A stretch of 64,000 bases of DNA from Lelliottia sp. JS-SCA-14 (GTDB taxonomy: Bacteria; Pseudomonadota; Gammaproteobacteria; Enterobacterales; Enterobacteriaceae): positions 372,001-436,000 of the forward strand of contig NZ_CP141606.1 of the NCBI RefSeq assembly GCF_035593345.1, in the 5' to 3' direction. The notes below the pieces were generated by a model. It was not told where the DNA came from, did no database searches, and was given only the letters and a program-made list of their open reading frames with translations. The translations under genes were made by a program, and so were the position numbers. Shown here one piece after another: positions 44,109-51,961 of this stretch (position 1 is the stretch's first letter; the number at the start of each line of letters is the position of its first letter).

Positions 44109-44867
44109 ATGTTGACCCTCATTACACTCCAGACCCTACGCCGTGTGGCGCTTGTCGCCGCGCTGATGGTGGCTGGAACCTTACATGTCGAAGCCGCCCC
44201 GCGCCGTGAGTCGGTCACAGACGAAGAGAGCGCCGCCAAAACGCGCATGCGCAACCGCGAAGCGCTGCTGAAAAAAGCGCGTACCCGCATCGCCGTGGTG
44301 CCGGTGACGCCGGAGCAAAAGCGCAAGCAGAGCGAGGCGAAGCGCCTTGAGCGCGTGCAAAACCGCGAGCAGCTGGCGATGCACAAGCGCTGGCAGCCCG
44401 GCAAACTCTCGACAGATATGATCTGGGAGCCGCTGCCCGGCGAGAAGATGAGCCCGCGCCTGCAGGCGTCGCTGAAAAAAGTGATTCAGCTGCTGCAACA
44501 GCAGATCGGCAAACCTTACGTCTGGGGCGGCCAGACGCCGGAGGAGGGCTTTGATTGCAGCGGCCTGGTGTTCTACGCCTTCACGCCGGTGCTGAGCCGC
44601 AACCTGCCGCGCACCGCCAACGGCATGTATCAGGACCGAACCCTGCGCCAGATTAAGCAGGACAAATTACGCCGCGGCGATCTGGTGTTCTTCAACATCA
44701 ACCAGCGTCCCGGCGCGGATCACGTCGGGGTGTATCTCGGGGACGGCAAATTTATCGAAGCCCCGCGCACCGGCCTGAATATTCGCATTAGCCAGCTTTC
44801 TGACAACTTCTGGCAGGACCACTATCTCGGTGCCCGCCGCCTCTTAACTGACGAAGCCGTGCTCTGA
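44109..44867 (+). CDS. Secreted NlpC/P60 peptidoglycan endopeptidase
   Basis: The 252-residue protein has a signal peptide (LRRVALVAALMVAGTLHVEA), a very basic spacer of about 80 residues, and a C-terminal NlpC/P60 domain. Catalytic Cys150 lies in FDCSGLVFYAF, with a following GDLVFFNI and the His of DHVGVYLG. Members cut D-Glu-DAP stem-peptide bonds. The gene starts 2 bases after lafU, so it is very probably in the lateral flagellar operon. Because LfgJ lacks a muramidase domain, this enzyme could open the wall for the rod; that is inference. Confidence 0.85.
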   Translation: MLTLITLQTLRRVALVAALMVAGTLHVEAAPRRESVTDEESAAKTRMRNREALLKKARTRIAVVPVTPEQKRKQSEAKRLERVQNREQLAMHKRWQPGKLSTDMIWEPLPGEKMSPRLQASLKKVIQLLQQQIGKPYVWGGQTPEEGFDCSGLVFYAFTPVLSRNLPRTANGMYQDRTLRQIKQDKLRRGDLVFFNINQRPGADHVGVYLGDGKFIEAPRTGLNIRISQLSDNFWQDHYLGARRLLTDEAVL

Positions 44868-44904
44868 CCCGGCCCCATTTTTCAGAACGATTGAGAACAA
44901 ATCC

Positions 44905-45954
44905 ATGACCCAGACGTGTAAAAAATTCGCCATCGACGACGGATCCACCAATGTAAAAATCAGCTGGATTGAAAACGGCACTCTCAAAACCGTGGTCTCG
45001 CCGAACTCCTTCCGCAAAGACTGGAAAAGCGCGGCGCTGCTGCGCGGCCAGGCGGTGCATAACTACACCATCGGCACCACCAAATACACCTACGACGCCA
45101 CCTCGGATAAAGCGCTCTCCACCACCCACATCGACTACCAGTACGACGATTTAAACCTGCTGGCGGTGCATCACGCCCTGCTGCAGACCGGGATGACGCC
45201 GTGCGACGTGGAGGTGATAGTGACCCTGCCGATCACCCAGTTCTACAAGCCGGACGACTGCCAGCGAAACGAAGAGCGGATCGAAGCGAAGCGTCAGAAC
45301 CTGATGCGCGACATCTCCCTCAACAAGGGCGAACTGTTCCGCATCGTGGACGTACAGGTGATGCCGGAGAGCCTGCCTGCGGCGCTGTCGCATCTGCTCA
45401 ACTCGAACGTGAATGAATTTACCAAATCACTGGTGATCGACTGCGGCGGCACCACCCTCGACATGGGCGTGGTGATTGGCGAATTCGATGATGTGTCGGC
45501 CATCTACGGTAACAACGAAATCGGCGTGGCGATGGTCACGGACGCGACGCGCAAGTTGCTGGCCGCCGCCGACAGCGACTCCAGCTATCTGGTGGCCAAC
45601 GAGCTGATCAAACGCCGTCACGATCTCAACTTCGTGAAAAGCGTGATTAACGACGAATCGCGCATCGACGAGATCCTCGAAAAGATTGAGATCAAAATTC
45701 AGGAGCTGGGCGATCAGGTCGCTTACGAAGCGAAAAAATTCGCCAAGAACCCGAACCGCGTTTACCTGGTCGGCGGCGGTGCGCATCTGATCGAAGGGGC
45801 AATTCGTGAGGTCTACGCGACGCTCGGCGATCGCGTGGTGAGCATTGAAAATCCGCAGAGCGCCCTGTCGCGCGAGATCTGCCTGTACCACTCTGACGCC
45901 GGTGCCCAGGTGGTGGATGAACCCTTAATGGCCGAGGTGGGTGACGATGCGTAA
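44905..45954 (+). CDS. parM: ParM-like actin-type partition ATPase
   Basis: The 349-residue product closely follows plasmid R1 ParM/StbA. It has FAIDDGSTNVKISW (phosphate 1), TLPITQFYKPDD, VDVQVMPESLPAALSHLLNS, VIDCGGTTLDMGVVIGEFDD (phosphate 2) and VYLVGGGAHLIEGAI (adenosine motif). ParM polymerises with ATP into filaments that push plasmid copies apart. Here the gene lies in the chromosome, 37 bases after the peptidase gene. That gap is too short for the iteron array (parC) that precedes parM on plasmids. The parR-type gene follows with an 8-base overlap. Confidence 0.87.
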   Translation: MTQTCKKFAIDDGSTNVKISWIENGTLKTVVSPNSFRKDWKSAALLRGQAVHNYTIGTTKYTYDATSDKALSTTHIDYQYDDLNLLAVHHALLQTGMTPCDVEVIVTLPITQFYKPDDCQRNEERIEAKRQNLMRDISLNKGELFRIVDVQVMPESLPAALSHLLNSNVNEFTKSLVIDCGGTTLDMGVVIGEFDDVSAIYGNNEIGVAMVTDATRKLLAAADSDSSYLVANELIKRRHDLNFVKSVINDESRIDEILEKIEIKIQELGDQVAYEAKKFAKNPNRVYLVGGGAHLIEGAIREVYATLGDRVVSIENPQSALSREICLYHSDAGAQVVDEPLMAEVGDDA

Positions 45955-46477
45955 GGGACAGATTCGCCGCGTCAATCTGTCCCTGCACCTGACGCCAGAC
46001 CAGTCGCGCGCGGATCTGCGCGCGATGCAGCAGCTGCAAGCCTGGCATCAGTCCATGGACAAAGCGGCCAGCATTGACGATACCAATATGGAGATCCGCA
46101 CTTTTCATCGGAACGTCTATCTGGCGGGCCTGCAGCTGCACCTGATGGACCCGGCAGTGTGTCGCCATGTGGCGGAATCGTTGGGGCGCGAAGAACTGAC
46201 GCTCGCGGAGCTGCTCGGGGAATTGATGCCGCAGACTGTGGATGATTCATCCAATGAACAGATGGCGCAGTTGCAAAAGATTCATGCCGAAATTGCCGCG
46301 TTAAAACCGCTGATGGAACAGCAAAAGCTGGCGTTACAGCAGCTGCGTTTGGCCGGAAAAACGGCTGGTTCGCCAGAGCCTGAGCGCGCGGCGAGTGGGG
46401 CAGAGGAGCGGGATTTGAGCGAGGTGGATGCCCCGACGGAGAAGATGAAGAAGGTGCGGGCGAAGGGGATATTTTGA
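45947..46477 (+). CDS. ParR/StbB-like DNA-binding partner of ParM
   Basis: The ATG at 45947 lies inside the end of parM and has GAGGTG upstream; a GTG two codons earlier is also in frame. The N-terminus (KGQIRRVNLSLHLTPDQSRA) has the ribbon-helix-helix look of ParR/StbB proteins, which bind centromere repeats and ParM filaments. The remaining part is charged with a probable coil (NEQMAQLQKIHAEIAALKPL) and a disordered tail. At 176 residues it is longer than R1 ParR (117). The role is inferred mainly from position. Confidence 0.65.
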   Translation: MRKGQIRRVNLSLHLTPDQSRADLRAMQQLQAWHQSMDKAASIDDTNMEIRTFHRNVYLAGLQLHLMDPAVCRHVAESLGREELTLAELLGELMPQTVDDSSNEQMAQLQKIHAEIAALKPLMEQQKLALQQLRLAGKTAGSPEPERAASGAEERDLSEVDAPTEKMKKVRAKGIF

Positions 46478-46489
46478 GTGGGCTGATGC

Positions 46490-46670
46490 CCTCACCCTAA
46501 CCCTCTCCCACAGGGAGAGGGGACCGTCCGGCGGTTTCCCTCACGCCTGGCGAGGGACTTCTTTCTCCCTCTCCCTTTGGGAGAGGGGACCGTCCGGCGC
46601 TTTCCCTCACGCCTGGCGAGGGACTTTTTTCTCCCTCTCCCTTTGGGAGAGGGCAGGGGTGAGGGGGCCA
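46490..46670. repeat. Cluster of GGGAGAGGG palindromes in tandem
   Basis: Three CCCTCTCCC/GGGAGAGGG palindromes lie in a row, framed by CTCACCCTAA and GGGGTGAGGG. Between them a segment of about 68 bases containing GGACCGTCCGGCG and CACGCCTGGCGAGGGACTT is repeated twice almost exactly. It fills the gap between the parR-like gene and yjcB and is the largest such cluster in the window. Confidence 0.82.
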
Positions 46671-46685
46671 GACCGCACAATTAAA

Positions 46686-46967
46686 TCAGGTAATCACCAT
46701 CGGCCAGTCAGGCGGTGTATGGCTCATCGCCTCAATCATCACCACTTTCATGTTGCTCCAGATCGTCGCCACATCCACCATCGTAATGCCGAGCAACCCC
46801 ATCGCAAACCAGCATGCCGCGCCGAGACCGAGCAGGGTGCTGATCACTGCCAGCCCCGCGAAATCAGCTTTACGTAATTGAATGTTCAACGTGCTGGCTA
46901 AAAACATCAAAACCGCACTCAACAACGGCCAGCGCAGTAAAACCATGCTGGTGGTAATGGTCGCCAT
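46686..46967 (-). CDS. yjcB: YjcB family inner membrane protein
   Basis: The start at 46967 (MATITTSMVLLRWPLLSAVL) has GAGG nine bases upstream; a start 11 codons earlier is less likely. The 93-residue product carries hydrophobic segments and matches E. coli YjcB in order and motifs (CWFAMGLLGITM, PPDWPMVIT). Function is unknown. It reads leftward toward the ParMR pair; in E. coli yjcB lies between ssb and pdeC. Confidence 0.85.
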   Translation of the reverse strand: MATITTSMVLLRWPLLSAVLMFLASTLNIQLRKADFAGLAVISTLLGLGAACWFAMGLLGITMVDVATIWSNMKVVMIEAMSHTPPDWPMVIT

Positions 46968-47462
46968 AAAACCGATCCTCGAATAGCTGACGGACAACAA
47001 TGAAACAGTGTTTCGCGTTACAAAATATGTGTGAACTATATCACATTTGTTCTTTTATTCGCCAGCCTTGTTGCCGCAAAAATGTGCGCTTTCTAACCAA
47101 TCGAAGGAAAATAATGGGTATGCAGAATATATCTTTGCAGGCTAATAGTGATTTACAGAGGGTGTTTATAAGGAATTCATTAAGATAGAAAAGTCTCTAC
47201 AGGCTGGAAGGGTCTGTACAATATTTACAGTATTAAACCTATAGCTTATGCTTGAACGGATAATTAAATATACACAATTAATAATTCAGGCTACTGAATT
47301 CATTGCTTTTTATTCTCTGGTGTCACTTATTATTCACACACACATGCAATTCTGTACATAGTTATGCGATACCTGGAATAAATTGTCTCAATGAGATTAT
47401 TCGAATCCTGAGTTATTCGTTGCGCCTGGTTTCTATGAATCAATGACCTGCGAATAAATCTG
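46968..47462. other. Gene-free AT-rich gap between yjcB and the diguanylate cyclase
   Basis: The 495 bases contain no convincing gene. They must hold the divergent promoters of yjcB and the cyclase. TTCGCG...TGTGAACTATATCACATTTG near 47030 includes TGTGAACTATATCACA, an almost perfect CRP-type palindrome. Confidence 0.5.
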
Positions 47463-48851
47463 ATGAAAGAGACATGCCGCGAAATTGTTAACGACAGCAT
47501 GCAGGCTTTGCATGCTTTAGCAAAACTGATGCCGCTGTTAACGTCCCAATGCTCCCTGACGGAGATGCTGGAGACGATCAATCGCTCGCTGGGGTCGGCG
47601 CTGGCGTGGGTCAGCGTGGATGACGACCGGGGCCTGCCGCGCGTGGTCTGCGCGGGGGATGTCACCTGCCACTCGTTTGAAGTCACCGATTTTCTCGCCA
47701 GCACCCTGATGCAACGCCATCACCGTTCGTGGCGCGCGATTTACTGGAAAGAGAATATTGGCCGCTCGATATTTACCGCTCAGCATCCGGGTTATTCGCA
47801 ATTACAAAGCGGCGTGCTGTGCAAACTCTCTTCCCGTGACGGAAGCTGCAACGGCTATTTCTTCCTGGGATTTTCGCAACGATTATGTGCCTTACCGACG
47901 CTGAAAAATGTGGTGGTGGTGCTGGTTGAAAAATTAAAAGATTATTTCGCCGAAATGATCTCCCGCGAAAGAACGGCGAAAGAGATGCAGCTGGTGGTGA
48001 CGCAATATAAAACGTTATTTGAACGTGCCCCGGTATTAATGAACTCCTTCGACAGGCGTAATCGCTGTGTGCTGTGGAACGTTGAGTGCGAAAAAGTATT
48101 TGGCTGGAGTATGGCGGAAATTAATTTACACCCCGATCCGCTGGCGCTGTTTTATCCCGATCCGGAAGTCCGACGGCGGGTGCGTGATTCCGTGAATGTC
48201 TCGCCCCTCAAGGACATGTACGAGTGGCGGCCCATCAGAAAAGATGGCACGCAGCTTACGATCCTGTGGTCAAATATTCTGCTGCCTGATGGCTCTATTT
48301 TGAATATAGGGCTGGATATTACCGAGCGTAAAAAGGCAGAGGAGCAACTGGCGCTGAAAGCCACCACCGACGATCTGACCGGATGCTTTAATCGGTCGGC
48401 TATTTTGCAGCAACTTCAGGCCGTGATGGAACGCAATCAAAGCTATTTTTGCGTGTTAATGTTTGACCTGGATTATTTCAAGCAGATTAACGATGAGTGG
48501 GGCCATCAGGTGGGAGATGCCGCTCTGGTGCATTTTTGCGATCGTCTGCGTGAACTGAGTCCGACGCATGCGGCGCTGGGCCGGGTTGGCGGCGAGGAGT
48601 TTTTACTTCTATTATCAGAGACAGATTGTGATGCGGCGATGGCGCTCTCATCAAATTTACGCGCCATCCTGCTGGAAAGGCCGATGCTGGTTGGGGACAA
48701 ATCGCTGATACTCTCCTTTAGTGCCGGGGTGGTGGAAGTGGGCTGCGGGCATCGCGATACCTCTTCACTCCTGACGCGCGCCGACAAAGCGTTATATGAC
48801 GCCAAACGAAGTGGAAGAGGGAAAACGGTGATCGCAATTGATTATTTATAA
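47463..48851 (+). CDS. GAF-PAS-GGDEF diguanylate cyclase
   Basis: The 462-residue soluble protein has an N-terminal sensor region (about 1-160, GAF-like), a PAS domain (about 180-300, with WNVECEKVFGWSMAEINLHP and DITERKKAEEQL), and a GGDEF domain (about 305-460). The active motif is GRVGGEEFLLLL, a functional GGEEF form. It should make cyclic di-GMP. It lies between yjcB and the phosphodiesterase pdeC, so a synthesising and a degrading enzyme stand side by side, near a flagellar cluster whose use opposes c-di-GMP. No such gene stands here in E. coli K-12. Confidence 0.88.
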   Translation: MKETCREIVNDSMQALHALAKLMPLLTSQCSLTEMLETINRSLGSALAWVSVDDDRGLPRVVCAGDVTCHSFEVTDFLASTLMQRHHRSWRAIYWKENIGRSIFTAQHPGYSQLQSGVLCKLSSRDGSCNGYFFLGFSQRLCALPTLKNVVVVLVEKLKDYFAEMISRERTAKEMQLVVTQYKTLFERAPVLMNSFDRRNRCVLWNVECEKVFGWSMAEINLHPDPLALFYPDPEVRRRVRDSVNVSPLKDMYEWRPIRKDGTQLTILWSNILLPDGSILNIGLDITERKKAEEQLALKATTDDLTGCFNRSAILQQLQAVMERNQSYFCVLMFDLDYFKQINDEWGHQVGDAALVHFCDRLRELSPTHAALGRVGGEEFLLLLSETDCDAAMALSSNLRAILLERPMLVGDKSLILSFSAGVVEVGCGHRDTSSLLTRADKALYDAKRSGRGKTVIAIDYL

Positions 48852-49082
48852 ATCAATGCGCCCTTGCTGTGTTATCTTAAAACTCATCATTACGTTTTGA
48901 TATTTATTATCCTTAATAAAAATCGAACCCATTCTTTAAGTTTGGCTTACGGGCAAATATTATCGTCATAACCAAATATTGGGTTTCTGATGATAAAAGT
49001 CAGTTGCTAACTTCGCATGATTCATGCAACGTAATCACCTGTTTATCAAAGCATCCGGCCTTCATTACTACAGGCACACATC

Positions 49083-50690
49083 ATGCAGGGATATAGGGCG
49101 GAAATGAATCGTAGCGCACGGCGCAAGGTGCTGAGGGTCGTCGGGATCATCATGGTAGTTTCACTACCGGTGATGCTTGCGCTATGGTTTGCACAGCTCA
49201 GAGCCGTCACCGAAACAAGTAGTCAGCTACGTTCTTTTGCACAACTCGCTTTAGATAAAACTGAACTGGTTATTGGACAAGTTGATTTAGCCCGCGACGC
49301 TGCCGAAAAATATCAGGGCGAAGTTTGTTCACCTGCCCATCGGCAATATATGTTGAACGTGGTGCGTGGCCGTCTGTATGTGTCCGATTTAATTTATGCC
49401 GAAGGTCAGCAGTTTCTTTGCTCCACGGTGATGATGCCTGATAAGCCTTATCTGATACCTACTGCAAATTACAAACGTAAACCCGACGTCTCTATCTATT
49501 ATTTCCGCGATACGCCATTTTATGCCGGTTTTAAAATGACATATATGCAGCGCGGGAATTATGTCGTGGTGGTCAATCCGCTCTCCTACAGCGAAGTGAT
49601 GTCGACGGATCATTCTCTGGCCTGGGGCGTATTTGATACGGTCACCAATGCCTTCTTTTCCGCCAGTCCACAGGCCGATATTTCGTTATTACATACGCTT
49701 GTCGGAAATGTGAACGAGCCATTCCAGAAAAATGACCGTTTTTACACCATCGTCAATTCGACGAAACGACCTATTGCCGCCATTGTTTCCACCTCGAACA
49801 CCCGCTTTTATGAAATTCTTTATCACCAGGCCACATTGACCCTGCCGCTGGGAATGATTTGCAGCATTATTATTTTGCTGGTCTGGTCGCGTACGCACCG
49901 CGAATTTAATTCGCCAGGGCGCTTATTGCACCGCGCGCTCAATAAGCGCCAGCTCTGCGTTCACTATCAGCCGATCATTGATATTAAAAATAATCGCTGC
50001 GTGGGTGCCGAAGCGCTGCTGCGCTGGCCGGGGTTTAACGGCCCGGTGATGAGCCCGGCGGAGTTTATTCCGCTGGCGGAAAAAGAGGGAATGATTGAGC
50101 GCATTACCGATTATGTCGTCGAGGAAGTGTTTAACGATCTCGGGGAGTTTTTGGGCAACAATCCGCACCTGTATATTTCGATTAACCTGTCGGCGTCGGA
50201 TTTCCACTCGTCGCGTCTGATTGCCCTTATCTCGGATAAAGCGCAGCAGTACGCGGTGCGGGCGCAGCAGATTAAAATTGAAGTGACGGAGCGCGGGTTC
50301 ATCGATGTGCCGAAAACTACGCCGGTGATCCAGGCGTTCCGCCAGGCGGGTTATGAGGTGGCGATCGATGATTTCGGCACCGGTTATTCGAACCTGCATA
50401 ACCTCTATTCGCTCAACGTCGATATCCTGAAAATCGATAAGTCGTTTATCGATACCCTGACCACCAACAGCACCAGCCACCTGATTGCCGAGCACATCAT
50501 TGAGATGGCCCAGAGCCTGCGGTTGAAAACCATTGCGGAAGGGGTGGAAACGGCGGAGCAGGTGACCTGGCTGCTGAAGCGCGGCGTGCAATATTGTCAG
50601 GGCTGGCACTTTGCGAAGGCGATGCCGCCGCAGGAATTTATGACCTGGCAGCAACAGCCTGTCGGCGTGCTGATCCCGCGCACGAGTTAG
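49083..50690 (+). CDS. pdeC: PdeC-type cyclic di-GMP phosphodiesterase
   Basis: The 535-residue protein has a membrane helix near the N-terminus, a periplasmic CSS-type sensor domain, a second membrane helix about residue 255, and a cytoplasmic EAL domain. The EAL motif appears as VGAEALLRWPG, with EVTERGFID and AIDDFGTGYSNLHN intact. The redox-sensing periplasmic motif reads FLCST rather than CSS. PdeC in E. coli responds to DsbA/DsbB redox state. Its stop overlaps the end of soxS, which is convergent. An alternative start lies 8 codons downstream. Confidence 0.9.
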   Translation: MQGYRAEMNRSARRKVLRVVGIIMVVSLPVMLALWFAQLRAVTETSSQLRSFAQLALDKTELVIGQVDLARDAAEKYQGEVCSPAHRQYMLNVVRGRLYVSDLIYAEGQQFLCSTVMMPDKPYLIPTANYKRKPDVSIYYFRDTPFYAGFKMTYMQRGNYVVVVNPLSYSEVMSTDHSLAWGVFDTVTNAFFSASPQADISLLHTLVGNVNEPFQKNDRFYTIVNSTKRPIAAIVSTSNTRFYEILYHQATLTLPLGMICSIIILLVWSRTHREFNSPGRLLHRALNKRQLCVHYQPIIDIKNNRCVGAEALLRWPGFNGPVMSPAEFIPLAEKEGMIERITDYVVEEVFNDLGEFLGNNPHLYISINLSASDFHSSRLIALISDKAQQYAVRAQQIKIEVTERGFIDVPKTTPVIQAFRQAGYEVAIDDFGTGYSNLHNLYSLNVDILKIDKSFIDTLTTNSTSHLIAEHIIEMAQSLRLKTIAEGVETAEQVTWLLKRGVQYCQGWHFAKAMPPQEFMTWQQQPVGVLIPRTS

Positions 50691-51013
50691 TTCAGCTGGT
50701 GGCGGTAATCGCTCGGGGTGCGGTCGAACTCACGACGAAATACCCGGGAAAAGGTCTGCTGCGAGACATACCCCAAATCCATGGCGATATCAAAAATCGG
50801 ACGCTTGGTGGTGCGCAGCGCCTGCGCGGCCAGCAATAACCTACGCTGACGGATGTAATCCCCGAGCGTCTGATGCATCACGGTGCGGAACATCCGCTGC
50901 AGATACCACTTCGAATAGCCCGACTTTTTAGCGACAGCGTCAATATTTAACGGTTGGTCGATATGCTCATCAATCCATTCAATCAATGTCTGAATAATTT
51001 GCTGATGCGACAT
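50687..51013 (-). CDS. soxS: SoxS superoxide-response activator
   Basis: The start at 51013 gives 108 residues (MSHQQIIQTLIEWIDEHIDQ), nearly identical to E. coli SoxS; a longer frame to 51037 lacks support. It consists of two AraC-type helix-turn-helix units (AVAKKSGYSKWYLQRMFRTV and DIAMDLGYVSQQTFSRVFRR). It activates the superoxide and redox-drug regulon and is controlled by SoxR from the divergent promoter. Confidence 0.95.
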   Translation of the reverse strand: MSHQQIIQTLIEWIDEHIDQPLNIDAVAKKSGYSKWYLQRMFRTVMHQTLGDYIRQRRLLLAAQALRTTKRPIFDIAMDLGYVSQQTFSRVFRREFDRTPSDYRHQLN

Positions 51014-51072
51014 AAGGTTGCCCCTCTTTAGATACAACTTTCTCTGTTGATTCGTCGTTTTCTCTGCGGGGG

Positions 51073-51103
51073 AGTATAATTCCTCAAGTTAACTTGAGGT
51101 AAA
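51073..51103 (-). promoter_or_regulatory. soxS promoter with SoxR operator
   Basis: On the minus strand TTTACC and TATACT are separated by 19 bases, the overlong spacer that MerR-family activators correct. CCTCAAGTTAACTTGAGG (51082-51099), an 18-base perfect palindrome, fills the spacer and is the SoxR box. soxR starts just beyond on the other strand. Confidence 0.95.
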
Positions 51104-51111
51104 GAGGTTTT

Positions 51112-51570
51112 ATGGAAAAGAGATTACCCAGAATTAAGGCGCTGCTGACGCCGGGGGAAGTCGCGAAGCGTAGCGGGGTGGCGGTCTCGGCGCTGCATTT
51201 CTATGAAAGCAAAGGCTTAATTAAAAGTATCCGCAACGGCGGGAATCAGCGTCGCTACACCCGTGATGTGCTGCGTTACGTGGCGATTATCAAAATTGCG
51301 CAACGGATTGGGATTCCGCTGGCGACCATCGGCGATGCGTTTGGCGTGTTGCCGGAGGGGCATACGCTGAGCGCGAAGGAGTGGAAGGAGCTTTCGTCGC
51401 AGTGGCGCGTGGAGCTGGATCGGCGCATTCATACGCTGGTGGCGTTGCGCGATGAGCTGGACGGGTGCATCGGGTGCGGGTGTTTGTCGCGCAGCGATTG
51501 TCCGCTGCGAAATCCGGGGGATACGCTCGGGGCGCAGGGGACGGGGGCGCGGTTGTTGGAGGAGGATTAG
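51112..51570 (+). CDS. soxR: SoxR redox-sensing [2Fe-2S] regulator
   Basis: A 152-residue MerR-family protein: DNA-binding head ([20 protein letters not shown]), dimer helix, and the cluster-binding [13 protein letters not shown] with Cys119, 122, 124 and 130. Oxidation of the cluster by redox-cycling drugs turns on soxS. It is divergent from soxS across the operator. Length and residues match E. coli. Confidence 0.96.
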   Translation: MEKRLPRIKALLTPGEVAKRSGVAVSALHFYESKGLIKSIRNGGNQRRYTRDVLRYVAIIKIAQRIGIPLATIGDAFGVLPEGHTLSAKEWKELSSQWRVELDRRIHTLVALRDELDGCIGCGCLSRSDCPLRNPGDTLGAQGTGARLLEED

Positions 51571-51586
51571 GGGCTGTGCGGTCTGG

Positions 51587-51674
51587 TTGCCGGATGCGCT
51601 TCGCTTATCCGGCCTAAAAAACCTGCAAACGGCACGGGACCCGTAGGCCGGGTAAGGCGCAGCCGCCACCCGGC
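51587..51674. repeat. BIME: two REP units in inverse orientation
   Basis: TTGCCGGATGCGCTTCGCTT with ATCCGGCCTA is one REP unit; GTAGGCCGGGTAAGGCGCAG with CCGCCACCCGGC is the second. They follow soxR and precede the sraL terminator, the usual place for 3'-end repeats. Confidence 0.88.
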
Positions 51675-51696
51675 AAAACCACCGCACCAACCCCAA

Positions 51697-51837
51697 AAAA
51701 ACTAAAGCGCCAAACGAAGGCGCTTTAGTTTATTCCCGGTCTTTGTCTTTCTCTCTATCCCGCTGGTTCACGGGAGGGTTTCCCCCGACATCAACACCCC
51801 TCATGTCGAGCACGTTGGGGAGGTTCCGGTTTGTGTT
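51697..51837 (-). ncRNA. sraL: Small RNA SraL (RyjA)
   Basis: The minus strand starts AACACAAACCGGAACCTCCC, passes through a conserved body (GTGCTCGACATGAGGGGTGT) and ends in the hairpin AAACTAAAGCGCC/GGCGCTTTAGTTT followed by TTTTGGGG. Sequence and position, transcribed toward soxR from the gap after it, match E. coli/Salmonella SraL, about 140 nt. SraL is RpoS-dependent and is reported to act on tig and rho mRNAs. Ends are estimated. Confidence 0.87.
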
Positions 51838-51961
51838 GACACTTTAATTGTATGCAAAACCCCGCTGTTCGCCAGTCGCCGTGGGCAGAATCTCGGCAAA
51901 AGTTTTTCGCCATGTTGTGCAATTTTCTATAGTTAGTTTGTATGAATCACAGGAGAACACC

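Noticed and set aside
44868..44904. parC-type centromere before parM
   Set aside because: Only 37 bases separate the genes and no direct repeats are present.
46968..47188. Small rightward frame (62 codons) before the diguanylate cyclase
   Set aside because: No ribosome binding site, poor codon pattern, and it crosses the CRP-type palindrome.
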